Positions 27,086-35,943 of a stretch of 64,000 bases of DNA are shown piece by piece. The DNA is from Leptobacterium_A meishanense (lineage in GTDB: Bacteria; Bacteroidota; Bacteroidia; Flavobacteriales; Flavobacteriaceae). The DNA is taken from the NCBI RefSeq assembly GCF_037645805.1, contig NZ_JBBEXE010000005.1:1-64000 (forward strand). Reading direction: 5' to 3'. The notes beneath the pieces were generated by a model that did no database searches, had not been told where the DNA came from, and saw only the letters and a list, made by a program, of their open reading frames with translations. Made by a program: the position numbers and the translations under genes. Within the stretch, counting starts at the first letter, position 1, and each line of letters opens with the position of its first letter.

Positions 27086-27397
27086 ATGTATATCTATAAT
27101 GTAACCATAAACATAGATGAATCAGTCCACAATGAATGGCTTACATGGATAAAGGAAAATCACATTCCCGACATGTTGGCTACCGGAAAGTTTACCAATG
27201 CTAGGCTACTAAAAGTACTAGTTGATGAAGAAATGGGAGGTATTACCTATGCCATTCAATATATTACAGATAGTAAAGAAACATTAGAACGGTACTATAA
27301 AGAAAATGCCACACAAATGAGACAAGAAGGAATGAAAAAGTTTGCTGATAAATTTGTCGCATTCCGAACGGAACTGGAAATCATTAGTGAATTATAA
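27086..27397 (+). CDS. DUF4286 family protein
   Basis: 103 aa, a compact alpha/beta protein. MYIYNVTINIDESVHNEWLTWIKENHIPDMLATGKFTNARLLKVL fits DUF4286, a ferredoxin-like fold family found mainly in Bacteroidota. Function unknown. It sits 11 nt after the TPR gene and 4 nt before a small membrane protein gene. Confidence 0.85.
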   Translation: MYIYNVTINIDESVHNEWLTWIKENHIPDMLATGKFTNARLLKVLVDEEMGGITYAIQYITDSKETLERYYKENATQMRQEGMKKFADKFVAFRTELEIISEL

Positions 27398-27401
27398 CAT
27401 T

Positions 27402-27839
27402 ATGCCCAAAACATATAAAGCTACAAATTTATACTACTATAAAGTTCTCTTGTTAATCATAGTTATAGGGTTAGTTTATTTCTTCTACGACCTTTTTGTA
27501 TATGCCCTGCTATCTTTTTTCAATACTTATTGGGCAAGAAATATTGCCTTTTTTTTAATAGGCTTGTTTACTGTTATAGCATTAGTGATGATTTTTTTCG
27601 TCATCCGTTCTAACAAACCTACTGTAGTAATAGAAGAAAGTGCGCTCACATATAGAAATCAAAAAATATTTTTTAAAGAAATTGTTTTTTTTCAACCCGG
27701 AAAAGGGGGAAGTGAACCTTATCTGATTACTAAAAAAGACAAACGGATAGATCTTGAACTTTCATGGCTTAAGAAATCAGATCGTATAGAGATTGAAACA
27801 ATCCTTCAAGTCAAAACAGAAAAACAAAAATCCCTATGA
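27402..27839 (+). CDS. Two-helix membrane protein of unknown function
   Basis: 145 aa from the ATG at 27402 (MPKTYKATNLYYYKVLLL); the open frame extends upstream inside DUF4286. Two transmembrane helices (about 14-40 and 48-68) are followed by a PH-like soluble beta domain (KPTVVIEESALTYRNQKIFFKEIVFFQ). This resembles small bacterial PH/YdbT-like proteins but is too divergent to name. Probably in one operon with DUF4286 and rsmA (27 nt gap). Confidence 0.75.
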   Translation: MPKTYKATNLYYYKVLLLIIVIGLVYFFYDLFVYALLSFFNTYWARNIAFFLIGLFTVIALVMIFFVIRSNKPTVVIEESALTYRNQKIFFKEIVFFQPGKGGSEPYLITKKDKRIDLELSWLKKSDRIEIETILQVKTEKQKSL

Positions 27840-27866
27840 GGTTTAAAATAACAACTACCAATAAAA

Positions 27867-28646
27867 ATGAATAAGGTACGTGCTAAAAAACATCTTGGAC
27901 AACATTTTTTAAAAGATGAGAACATCGCGAAAAAAATAGCTGATGCCTTAACATTAAAAGGGTATGATCAATTATTGGAAATTGGCCCCGGCATGGGTGT
28001 GCTTACTAAATATCTATTGCAAAGACCGATTACAACATATGTTATAGAAATTGATAGTGAATCCGTTAATTATCTAAAATCCCATTTCCCTCAACTAGTT
28101 AGTACTATCATTTATAAAGATTTTTTAACCTATGATGTTCGCAATAATATGGGAGATAAACCTTTTGCAATCATTGGAAATTTTCCTTATAACATCTCAT
28201 CACAAATTGTTTTTAAAACACTGGAAATGCGAAATCAAGTCCCTGAACTTTGCGGTATGTTCCAAAAGGAAGTTGCTGAACGTATCTGTGCAAAAGAAGG
28301 GAATAAAACCTATGGGATATTATCTGTACTTGTACAGGCTTTTTATGAAGCCGAATACTTATTCACTGTTCCAGAACATGTCTTTTTGCCTCCTCCCAAG
28401 GTAAAATCAGGAGTACTTCAATTGATCAGAAAGAAAAAATATTCCCTGCCATGCAATGAACAGTTATTTTTTAAAATTGTCAAAAGAGCATTCCAACAAC
28501 GCAGAAAAACACTTCGTAACAGTTTAAAAACATTTAACGTATCTGATAATTTAAAAGAACATGCTATCTTTGGGCTTCGCCCTGAACAATTAAGCGTTCA
28601 AGAGTTTATTGAACTCGCTTCCATAATTGAAGAAGACAGTAAATAA
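27867..28646 (+). CDS. rsmA: 16S rRNA dimethyladenosine transferase
   Basis: 259 aa. KKHLGQHFLKDENIAKKI at the start, SAM motif I LLEIGPGMGVLT, the acidic VIEIDSE, and the catalytic motif IV NFPYNISSQIV (the NLPY variant with F). It dimethylates the two adjacent adenosines of the 3'-terminal helix of 16S rRNA; loss gives kasugamycin resistance. mgtE follows after 27 nt. Confidence 0.96.
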   Translation: MNKVRAKKHLGQHFLKDENIAKKIADALTLKGYDQLLEIGPGMGVLTKYLLQRPITTYVIEIDSESVNYLKSHFPQLVSTIIYKDFLTYDVRNNMGDKPFAIIGNFPYNISSQIVFKTLEMRNQVPELCGMFQKEVAERICAKEGNKTYGILSVLVQAFYEAEYLFTVPEHVFLPPPKVKSGVLQLIRKKKYSLPCNEQLFFKIVKRAFQQRRKTLRNSLKTFNVSDNLKEHAIFGLRPEQLSVQEFIELASIIEEDSK

Positions 28647-28673
28647 TCCTAATTTATAAAAACAAGGTTATCC

Positions 28674-30032
28674 GTGACACCTTTTAAGCTCAGTAACGAA
28701 CTCATCGAGCAAATAGAAATGCTCATCGCAAACCATAGTGATTCTGAACTATTATCACTCATGGAAGATATCCACTTTGCCGATATTGCTGAGATTATTC
28801 ATGAGCTTAACCTTGATGAAGCTACGTACCTGATTAAATTATTAGACAGTGAAAAAACCTCTGATATCCTTGCTGAAATTGATGAAGATGTAAGGGAGCA
28901 GATTTTAGGAAACCTATCTGCAAAAGAAATTGCAGAAGAAATTCTGGAATTAGATACCGATGATGCAGCAGATATTATTGCTGAATTACCCAAAGAGCGC
29001 ATACAACAGGTCATTGCTCAAATTGAAGACAAAGAGCATGCTAAAGACATTGTAGAACTTCTCCGCTATGATGAAAATTCTGCCGGAGGGTTGATGGCAA
29101 AAGAACTCGTAAAAGTGAATGAAAACTGGAATGTCCTTACCTGTGTGAAAGAAATGCGGGCACAAGCTGAAAATGTTACCCGTGTCCATTCCATTTATGT
29201 CGTAGACGATGCAGGAAAATTAAAAGGCCGGCTCTCCCTTAAGGATCTTCTCACCACTTCCACTAAAACACAAATTAGTGAAGTATACATTCCAAAAGTC
29301 GATTTTGTTACTGTGCACGACAAAGCTGAAGATGTAGCAAAAGTAATGTCCAAGTATGATTTGGAAGCTATCCCAGTAGTAGATGAAATGGGAAAACTCG
29401 TTGGGCGTATTACCATTGATGACATTGTAGACGTTATAAAAGAAGAAGCAGAAAAAGATTATCAATTAGCTGCGGGGATTACCCAAGAGGTAGAAGCAGA
29501 CGATAGTGTATGGGAACTCACCCGTGCTCGTCTTCCATGGCTTGTTTTAGGGCTTTTAGGAGGTCTAGGGAGTGTTTTCATTTTAGAGAGCTTCGAGAAT
29601 GTAATGTCCAGTCCGGAATATAGAAGCCTTTTCTTCTATACTCCGTTAATAGCCGCTATGGCTGGAAACGTAGGCGTGCAATCTTCAGCAATCATTGTTC
29701 AAGGGTTGGCGAACGATGTTGTCAAAGGAAGTCCATTCAACAGATTGTTAAAAGAAGTAAGCCTTAGCTTAATCAATGGAGGGGCCTTGGCTATTCTCGT
29801 AATACTATTTGGTTATCTTGTGTCACAACCTTTTGATGTAAGCCTTACCATCGCCATATCTATGCTCTCTGTTATTATTGTAGCAGCACTTATAGGCACC
29901 TTTGTTCCAATCATTCTCCATAAACGAGGTATTGATCCTGCCATTGCTACAGGCCCATTCATCACTACCAGTAATGACATCTTTGGAATTTTTCTGTTCT
30001 TCTACATTGCGAAACTGATACTTGGTTTTTAA
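28674..30032 (+). CDS. mgtE: Magnesium transporter MgtE
   Basis: 452 aa from a GTG at 28674. N-terminal superhelical domain (about 1-130), a pair of CBS domains (about 130-255; KVDFVTVHDKAEDVAKVMSKYDLEAIPVVDE in the second) that sense cytosolic Mg2+, then five membrane helices from about 285. The pore region contains PLIAAMAGNVGVQSSAIIVQGLA and the FVPIILHKRGIDPAIATGPFITTSNDI block. Mg2+-gated channel of the inner membrane. Confidence 0.95.
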   Translation: MTPFKLSNELIEQIEMLIANHSDSELLSLMEDIHFADIAEIIHELNLDEATYLIKLLDSEKTSDILAEIDEDVREQILGNLSAKEIAEEILELDTDDAADIIAELPKERIQQVIAQIEDKEHAKDIVELLRYDENSAGGLMAKELVKVNENWNVLTCVKEMRAQAENVTRVHSIYVVDDAGKLKGRLSLKDLLTTSTKTQISEVYIPKVDFVTVHDKAEDVAKVMSKYDLEAIPVVDEMGKLVGRITIDDIVDVIKEEAEKDYQLAAGITQEVEADDSVWELTRARLPWLVLGLLGGLGSVFILESFENVMSSPEYRSLFFYTPLIAAMAGNVGVQSSAIIVQGLANDVVKGSPFNRLLKEVSLSLINGGALAILVILFGYLVSQPFDVSLTIAISMLSVIIVAALIGTFVPIILHKRGIDPAIATGPFITTSNDIFGIFLFFYIAKLILGF

Positions 30033-30059
30033 CTAACTTTGATTTATTAAATCATTATT

Positions 30060-30998
30060 ATGAAAATACTGCATCTGGATAGTAACCATTCTATTATGAT
30101 GGAACAGCTTGATGAATTAAAATTTATAAATGACGAAGACTATACCTCGCCAAAAAAAACTATAGAGGCTAAAATTCATGACTATGACGGCATCATTATC
30201 AGAAGTCGTTTCCCTATAGATAAGCAATTCATAGATAAAGCCATCAATTTAAAGTTTATCGCCAGGGTAGGTGCTGGATTAGAAAATATTGACACTCAAT
30301 ATGCCAAAGACAAAGGAATTGAGTTAATTGCAGCACCCGAAGGGAATAGAGATCCCGTTGCAGAACATGCGTTGGCCATGCTCCTTTCTTTATTTAATAA
30401 GCTTAATAAAGTTGACAAAGAAGTCCGGGAAGGAAAATGGATACGAGAAGCTAACAGAGGAGTTGAGTTGGATGGAAAAACGATTGGTATTATTGGCTAT
30501 GGGAATATGGGAAAAGCTTTTGCTAAAAAACTCAGAGGGTTTGAGGTTACCACATTATGTTACGATATCATAGAAGGTGTTGGAGATGAAAATGCCAAAC
30601 AAGTGCCATTAGCAACAATCCAGAAAGAAGCCAATGTCCTCAGTTTACACACTCCGCAAACTCCACAAACTGTCGGAATGATAAACAGTGCTTTTATAGA
30701 CGCTTTTTCTAACTCTTTCTGGTTTATTAATACCGCCCGGGGAAAAAATGTGGTTACAGCCGACTTGGTAAAAGCTTTAAAAACCGGAAAAATATTAGGT
30801 GCCGGATTGGATGTTCTGGAATACGAAAAAGCTTCTTTTGAAACACTTTTTACAGACAACCAAATGCCGGAAGCATTTCAATACCTCATTAAATCAGAAA
30901 ATGTATTACTATCGCCACACATAGCTGGATGGACCATAGAAAGCAAAAAACGGATAGCACAAGTCATCGTAGATAAAATCAAAGCTAAATTTTGTTAA
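30060..30998 (+). CDS. D-2-hydroxyacid dehydrogenase (phosphoglycerate dehydrogenase-like)
   Basis: 312 aa. NAD-binding GIIGYGNMGKAFAKKL, the substrate-binding GAGLENID, catalytic Arg in NTARGKNV, the Glu region and His in LSPHIAGWT. It lacks the ACT domain of long SerA enzymes. Substrate could be 3-phosphoglycerate or another 2-hydroxyacid; sequence alone does not decide. 27 nt after mgtE. Confidence 0.88.
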   Translation: MKILHLDSNHSIMMEQLDELKFINDEDYTSPKKTIEAKIHDYDGIIIRSRFPIDKQFIDKAINLKFIARVGAGLENIDTQYAKDKGIELIAAPEGNRDPVAEHALAMLLSLFNKLNKVDKEVREGKWIREANRGVELDGKTIGIIGYGNMGKAFAKKLRGFEVTTLCYDIIEGVGDENAKQVPLATIQKEANVLSLHTPQTPQTVGMINSAFIDAFSNSFWFINTARGKNVVTADLVKALKTGKILGAGLDVLEYEKASFETLFTDNQMPEAFQYLIKSENVLLSPHIAGWTIESKKRIAQVIVDKIKAKFC

Positions 30999-31028
30999 CT
31001 TTATAGGAGCTACTAAAATAGTTTCTTT

Positions 31029-31421
31029 ATGAAAAAACGAGTGACCGGAATTGGTGGGTTTTTCTTTAAATCGAAAGATCCCAAGAAACTAAAAAACTGG
31101 TATGCCAAGCACTTAGGTTTACCGGTAGATCAATACGGATGGTCTTTTAAATGGCGAGATGATGAAAACCCCGATCAACAAGCCCTTACCCAATGGAGTC
31201 CTTTCGAAGAAGAAACTACGTATTTTCAACCCAGTGAAAAACAATTCATGATGAATTTCCGGGTAGAAAACCTTGTTGAATTATTGAATGAATTAAAAGA
31301 GGAAGGGGTTACTGTTGTTGGGGAAATAGAAGAATACAGCTATGGAAAGTTTGGATGGGTCATAGACCTTGAAGGTAATAAAATTGAACTTTGGGAGCCG
31401 ATAGATAGTGAACTGCTATAA
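31029..31421 (+). CDS. VOC-superfamily (glyoxalase-like) protein
   Basis: 130 aa, one vicinal-oxygen-chelate module pair. GIGGFFFKSKDPKKLKNWYAKHLGLPVD at the start and FGWVIDLEGNKIELWEP at the end, with the terminal Glu a typical metal ligand. Substrate unknown. 30 nt after the dehydrogenase, so possibly co-transcribed. Confidence 0.87.
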   Translation: MKKRVTGIGGFFFKSKDPKKLKNWYAKHLGLPVDQYGWSFKWRDDENPDQQALTQWSPFEEETTYFQPSEKQFMMNFRVENLVELLNELKEEGVTVVGEIEEYSYGKFGWVIDLEGNKIELWEPIDSELL

Positions 31422-31479
31422 ATTATCTCTTTTTTTATTACTTTTATAAGCCTTATTAACCAACTAAATTGTAATTACT

Positions 31480-31821
31480 ATGTCAGAAGAACAAAAAGAT
31501 TTAGGCGATGAATTAAAAGAATCCGCTAAGGAATTTGCGGAAGGAGCTAAAGAAGCTATCAACCCGCAGGGAAATAAAAAAATATTGGCCGGAGTGCTTG
31601 CTATCCTGTTTGGAGCGCTCGGTATCCATAAATTTATATTAGGGTATAACAAAGAAGGTATTATTATACTGGCAATAACCCTTATATTGGGGATAGTGAC
31701 TTGCGGTACTGCCGGATGGGTAATGAGTATCATTGGGCTTATTGAAGGAATCATTTACCTTACCAAGTCTGATGAAGAATTCTATAATACTTATCAAGTA
31801 GGCAGAAAGCCATGGTTTTAA
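31480..31821 (+). CDS. TM2-domain membrane protein
   Basis: 113 aa. An acidic, helical N terminus (about 35 residues, EELKESAKEFAEGAKEAINPQ) precedes two membrane helices with the TM2 signature: KKILAGVLAILFGALGIHKFILGYNKEGII and a second helix ending IIGLIEGIIYL. Function unknown across the family. Confidence 0.88.
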   Translation: MSEEQKDLGDELKESAKEFAEGAKEAINPQGNKKILAGVLAILFGALGIHKFILGYNKEGIIILAITLILGIVTCGTAGWVMSIIGLIEGIIYLTKSDEEFYNTYQVGRKPWF

Positions 31822-31839
31822 CATACATTAAAAAACAAT

Positions 31840-31863
31840 GAGGCTGTCTGTACCGATAGCCTC
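31840..31863 (+). terminator. Hairpin after the TM2 gene
   Basis: 9-bp stem GAGGCTGTC/GATAGCCTC (one wobble) with a 6-base loop, followed by GTTTCATT. It is 18 nt past the TM2 stop. Confidence 0.6.
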
Positions 31864-31886
31864 GTTTCATTATACAGCACCTCATT

Positions 31887-32198
31887 ATGGGACACTCCAA
31901 ATTCTATACACATACCATTGAACAAAACCGAACTGCTAAGATTTTTAAGGCCTTGGCACATCCGGCAAGAATTGCTATTCTAGAATATATCAGTAAAAAC
32001 CCGAACAGCACATGCAATGATATGGTAAATGCTATTGATTTAGCACAAGCCACCATCTCTCAACACTTGAGTGAATTACGGGCTGCTCAATTTATCAAAG
32101 GAAAATCTTCAGGGAAAAAAGTATATTATTCGATTAACATAGATAACTGGTATAGGACACACCAAACAGCAAATTTGTTTTTTAAGAATACGCAGTAA
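31887..32198 (+). CDS. ArsR-family winged-helix regulator
   Basis: 103 aa. KIFKALAHPARIAILEYISKNP, then recognition helix LAQATISQHLSELRAAQFI and wing GKSSGKKVYYSIN. There is no obvious Cys pair for metal binding, so the signal is unknown. Convergent with the acyltransferase gene, with 3 nt between the stops. Confidence 0.88.
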   Translation: MGHSKFYTHTIEQNRTAKIFKALAHPARIAILEYISKNPNSTCNDMVNAIDLAQATISQHLSELRAAQFIKGKSSGKKVYYSINIDNWYRTHQTANLFFKNTQ

Positions 32199-32201
32199 TC
32201 A

Positions 32202-34007
32202 TTATTCACTATTGTTCATGAATTTGCGCTCCAGTTCTTCCTGAAACTCTTCCATAACCGGTTTAACTGTACTTTCAGGCAGATCCGCAATACGGATGTA
32301 CATTAATCCATCTACCGAATTATTAAACAATGGATCTACATTAAATGCGATTACTTTTGCATTTTGTTTGATATATTTTTTTATAAGTACCGGCAAACGT
32401 AAGCTTCCGGGTTCTACTTCATCAATAAGCTTATCAAACTTATTTAAATCTGCTTCCGTTTCATCAAAAATAAAATCCTTGTCCGCATCTTTCAATTTTA
32501 CTTTAAACTCTTTTTTAGGCTTTACGTATTGTGCTATATAAGGATCGTAATAGTTAGATTTCATAAATTCAATCATCAATGATTTGGAGAAGTTTGAAAA
32601 CCGGTTGCTAATACTTACCCCTCCTATCAGATATTTATGCTCCGGATAACGTAACGTGGTATGCACTATCCCCTTCCATAACAAAAATAATGGCATGGGC
32701 CTTTGCTGATATTCCTGGACAATAAATGCCCTCCCCATTTCTATGGATTCACTCATCATTTTATGCAATTCAGGCTCAAACCGGAAGAGATCCTGCAAAT
32801 AAAACCCGTCAATACCATACTTTTCATAGATCTTCGAGCCAAGACCCATTCGATACGCCCCTACTACTTTTTTAGTGTCATTATCCCATAAAAACATATG
32901 GTAATAATACGTATCAAACGTGTCTAAATCAATTGCTTGGTTAGTACCTTCTCCTATTTCCCTAAAGGTGATCTCACGTAACCTGCCAATTTCCTGTAAA
33001 ATATTAGGGATCATTTCTGCCGGTGCCAGAAATACTTCATAATTTTTACTTTGAAGTAATCTTCGATCGGCCTCCCTTAATTTAACAACTTCGATATCCA
33101 TCAACGTACTTTCAACAGGGGTAATGATTTTTTTGGGAAGCTTTGGAATTTTTAACGTGGTTGGTACTTTTTTCAAAATACTCTCTTTTTCATATACATT
33201 GGCAAGCATGTACGTTTTCTTTCTGAGAAATGCTGCAAATGATTCAAGGTCAATATGTTCTCGTTGAGCCTCTATCGAGATAGGGTTGCCAACCCGAACA
33301 ATTATCTTTCTGTTTTTTTGAGTTAATAATTCTGAAGGGAGTTTTGCCGTTCGGAAGGTATCACTGATCTTTGAAAGCCGATAAAAAAGTCGACTGTTCT
33401 TTGCGTGAAAATAAATAGGCACCACCGGGACTTCTGCTTTTTTGATTAATTTAATAGCTGCCGGTTCCCAAGGTTTATCTACAATTAATTTATCATCTTT
33501 ATAGGTAGAGACTTCACCTGCAGGAAATATACCGAGCGGATGCCCTTCTTTGATATGCCGAATGGACTGCATAAAACCAGTAATGCTATTCTTAGTTTCT
33601 TTATGTTCCTCAAAAGGGTTTACAGGCATAATGTATGGCTCTAAGGGCTCTATGCGGTGCAATAAAAAATTGGCAATAATTTTATAATCAGGTCTTTTCT
33701 CTAAAAGTAATTTAAGCAACAATATTCCGTCAATGCCCCCTAGTGGGTGGTTAGAAATAGTAATATAGGCCCCTTCTTTAGGCAGCCGTTTGAGGTCTTC
33801 TTCCGGTATTTCAAATTTAATTTCAAATTCGTCAAGGATCGCATCAAGAAATGCCGGAGTGTTTAAATGCTTATATTTATTGTATACTCTATTAAGTGTA
33901 GAAATTTTCAGGACTTTCATCAACAGCCAGCCTATAAATGTGCCTAAAAAACTATACTTGTCTAACTTGATAACTCTAGCAACTTCTTTGGCTGTAACTA
34001 ATCCCAT
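32202..34007 (-). CDS. olsF: OlsF-like bifunctional ornithine lipid synthase
   Basis: 601 aa with two acyltransferase domains. The N-terminal PlsC-like domain has the acyltransferase His/Asp motif NHPLGGIDG (H87, D93) and FPAGE at 161-165. The C-terminal half is a GNAT/hemolysin-type N-acyltransferase: VVGAYRMGLG, IEMGRAFIVQEYQQRPMPLFLLWKG and GGVSISNRFSN. This layout is that of OlsF, characterised in Serratia and Flavobacterium, where the C-terminal part N-acylates ornithine and the N-terminal part adds the second fatty acid. Ornithine lipids are phosphorus-free membrane lipids. The architecture is clear; the substrate is inferred from homologues. Confidence 0.85.
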   Translation of the reverse strand: MGLVTAKEVARVIKLDKYSFLGTFIGWLLMKVLKISTLNRVYNKYKHLNTPAFLDAILDEFEIKFEIPEEDLKRLPKEGAYITISNHPLGGIDGILLLKLLLEKRPDYKIIANFLLHRIEPLEPYIMPVNPFEEHKETKNSITGFMQSIRHIKEGHPLGIFPAGEVSTYKDDKLIVDKPWEPAAIKLIKKAEVPVVPIYFHAKNSRLFYRLSKISDTFRTAKLPSELLTQKNRKIIVRVGNPISIEAQREHIDLESFAAFLRKKTYMLANVYEKESILKKVPTTLKIPKLPKKIITPVESTLMDIEVVKLREADRRLLQSKNYEVFLAPAEMIPNILQEIGRLREITFREIGEGTNQAIDLDTFDTYYYHMFLWDNDTKKVVGAYRMGLGSKIYEKYGIDGFYLQDLFRFEPELHKMMSESIEMGRAFIVQEYQQRPMPLFLLWKGIVHTTLRYPEHKYLIGGVSISNRFSNFSKSLMIEFMKSNYYDPYIAQYVKPKKEFKVKLKDADKDFIFDETEADLNKFDKLIDEVEPGSLRLPVLIKKYIKQNAKVIAFNVDPLFNNSVDGLMYIRIADLPESTVKPVMEEFQEELERKFMNNSE

Positions 34008-34080
34008 ATCGGTTCATTCAGTTCATACAAATGTACATGTTTTTGTATTTACACAATTTTATTAAAAAGTAATACTATTG

Positions 34081-35352
34081 TCATGATTCGCTTACTATCA
34101 ATTGAACGGTATCCTGCAACCGTTGCTTCAACAATATTTTCTTATCTGCTTCAATTGTTTCAATTGCTTCATTAGTAGCATGCCTTATTGTATATAGTGA
34201 AACATTGCTATAATATTCTACTTTAAACTTAGCTTTGAGTTCAGCAATCAAACTCTCAAGATTGTTATATTTATTGTCTGCACAAACAGAAAAACTGATC
34301 GCCGAATTTTGAATAACATCTACTTTCATCTTGTAATCATGCAATAACTTAAAAATTTCACTGATTTTGTCTTCTACAATGAATGAAAAGTCAAGAGCAG
34401 ACAATGATAAGAGTACTTGGTTCTTTTTTACAATGAAACATGGAACCATTGGGTCTAATTTTTTCCCCTTACTCACACTTGTTCCTTTTGCCTCCGGATC
34501 AACAAAGGATTTTACATACAATGGTATCTCCTTCCTTTGTAGTGGCTGTAACGTTTTTGGGTGAATAACCGATGCTCCGTAAAAAGCCAGCTCAATAGCC
34601 TCCGTATAAGATATTTGATGAAGCAATTGGGCATGTTCAAAATAACGCGGGTCCGCATTTAAAACACCGGATACATCTTTCCATATAGTTACACTTTCAG
34701 CATTCAAACAGTACGCAAAAATAGCCGCTGTATAATCGGATCCTTCCCGTCCTAAAGTAACCGTAAAATTATTCGAGTCACTCCCTAAAAATCCTTGTGT
34801 TATATTCAATAAAGATGTATTAACTCCTGCTTGTATGTTTTGTTGAGTGGCCGGCCAATCTACATTCCCGTCTCGATAATTAGCATCCGTCTTTATCAAG
34901 GTACGCACATCTAACCAGGTGTTTTTGATTCCGGCTTCCTGTAAATAATGACTTATAATGGTTGTAGATACCAGTTCTCCAAAACTAACCACTTGGTCGT
35001 ACACAAAACTATAATTAGGTGATTTGTTACGTTCTAAAAAAGAGCTTAATTCTGCAAAAAGACCATCCACTTTCCAAAACACTGGATGTCCATTTTCTTT
35101 TTGATTATCAGCATCAAACAAATCAAGTAAAATACCGTTATGATATTTTTTCACTTCCTGTAAACTGCTTTGTAACGCCGGTTTGTCTTCAAAATAATTT
35201 TTTACGACTTCTTCCAATGCATTAGTTGTTTTTCCCATTGCAGAAACAATAACCAATGTGTTTGTATAGCCTACTGTTTGTAGTACATTAACTATATTTT
35301 TTACGCCTTCTGCATCTTTTACAGAAGCACCTCCAAACTTAAAAATCCTCAT
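34081..35352 (-). CDS. lysC: Aspartate kinase, monofunctional
   Basis: 423 aa. It starts MRIFKFGGASVKDAEGVKNI (the KFGG substrate loop) and contains VSFGELVSTTIISHYL and GREGSDYTAAIFAYCLNAESVTIWKDVSGVLNADPR. The C-terminal ~110 residues form ACT domains (VLLSLSALDFSFIVEDKIS), the usual site of Lys/Thr feedback. First step of the aspartate family (Lys, Thr, Met). It lies 1 nt after the GNAT gene, so they are one operon. Confidence 0.93.
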   Translation of the reverse strand: MRIFKFGGASVKDAEGVKNIVNVLQTVGYTNTLVIVSAMGKTTNALEEVVKNYFEDKPALQSSLQEVKKYHNGILLDLFDADNQKENGHPVFWKVDGLFAELSSFLERNKSPNYSFVYDQVVSFGELVSTTIISHYLQEAGIKNTWLDVRTLIKTDANYRDGNVDWPATQQNIQAGVNTSLLNITQGFLGSDSNNFTVTLGREGSDYTAAIFAYCLNAESVTIWKDVSGVLNADPRYFEHAQLLHQISYTEAIELAFYGASVIHPKTLQPLQRKEIPLYVKSFVDPEAKGTSVSKGKKLDPMVPCFIVKKNQVLLSLSALDFSFIVEDKISEIFKLLHDYKMKVDVIQNSAISFSVCADNKYNNLESLIAELKAKFKVEYYSNVSLYTIRHATNEAIETIEADKKILLKQRLQDTVQLIVSES

Positions 35353-35353
35353 G

Positions 35354-35833
35354 TTATAATTTTGAAATATATTTTTTTATGCCTTCTTCATCTAATTGTG
35401 CGGCGTCCCAATCTCGCAATATCTGAGCACCATTATTCTCATAAAATGTAATTGCCGGTTCGTTCCAGTCTAAAACAACCCATTCTATACGCCTTACTCC
35501 CTGCTTATGCCCATATTTAATTACTTCTGAGAATAAAGCAGTACCCAATCCGGTTCCGCGCATTTTTTCTGTAACAATAAGATCTTCTAAATGAATCGTT
35601 TTCCCTTTCCAGGTGGAATAACGTGGATAGATTAGAGCCATCCCTACAATAACACCCTCTTTTTCTGCCACAAAACAATGGAACAATGGTTGGTCACCAT
35701 AGCCATCACGTTGCAGATCTTCAACAGTTACTACGACAGCTTCCGGTTCTCTTTCAAAAATGGCTAATTCTTTGATCAAGTTCAGTACCTGAGGCATATC
35801 CTCAGGCTTTGCATCACGAATGATATAGTTCAT
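35354..35833 (-). CDS. GNAT-family N-acetyltransferase
   Basis: 159 aa. Acetyl-CoA loop EKMRGTGLGTALFSEVIKYGHKQG, and the diamine-acetyltransferase-like EDLIVTEKMRG and NEPAITFYENNGAQIL. Resembles spermidine/thialysine acetyltransferases; the substrate is not certain. First gene of a two-gene operon with aspartate kinase. Confidence 0.87.
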   Translation of the reverse strand: MNYIIRDAKPEDMPQVLNLIKELAIFEREPEAVVVTVEDLQRDGYGDQPLFHCFVAEKEGVIVGMALIYPRYSTWKGKTIHLEDLIVTEKMRGTGLGTALFSEVIKYGHKQGVRRIEWVVLDWNEPAITFYENNGAQILRDWDAAQLDEEGIKKYISKL

Positions 35834-35851
35834 TTTGTTTTAAATAAAACA

Positions 35852-35859
35852 CAAAGTTA
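35852..35859 (-). promoter_or_regulatory. -7 box of the GNAT-lysC operon
   Basis: TAACTTTG on the minus strand, an exact TAnnTTTG match, 19 nt before the start. Confidence 0.5.
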
Positions 35860-35891
35860 TACATGTAAAAATTATTAATTGTACGAAAACG

Positions 35892-35920
35892 TTGTAGTTT
35901 CACATTTTTAACGATATTTG
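35892..35920 (+). promoter_or_regulatory. Promoter of fbp
   Basis: TTG (35892-35894), 18 bp, then GATATTTG (35913-35920). One base differs from TAnnTTTG. It overlaps the GTG at 35920, which therefore cannot be the fbp start. Confidence 0.5.
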
Positions 35921-35943
35921 TGTGCAGATTCACAACCTGTTCC

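Noticed and set aside
35920..35943. GTG at 35920 as the fbp start
   Set aside because: It lies within the -7 box, upstream of the likely transcription start.
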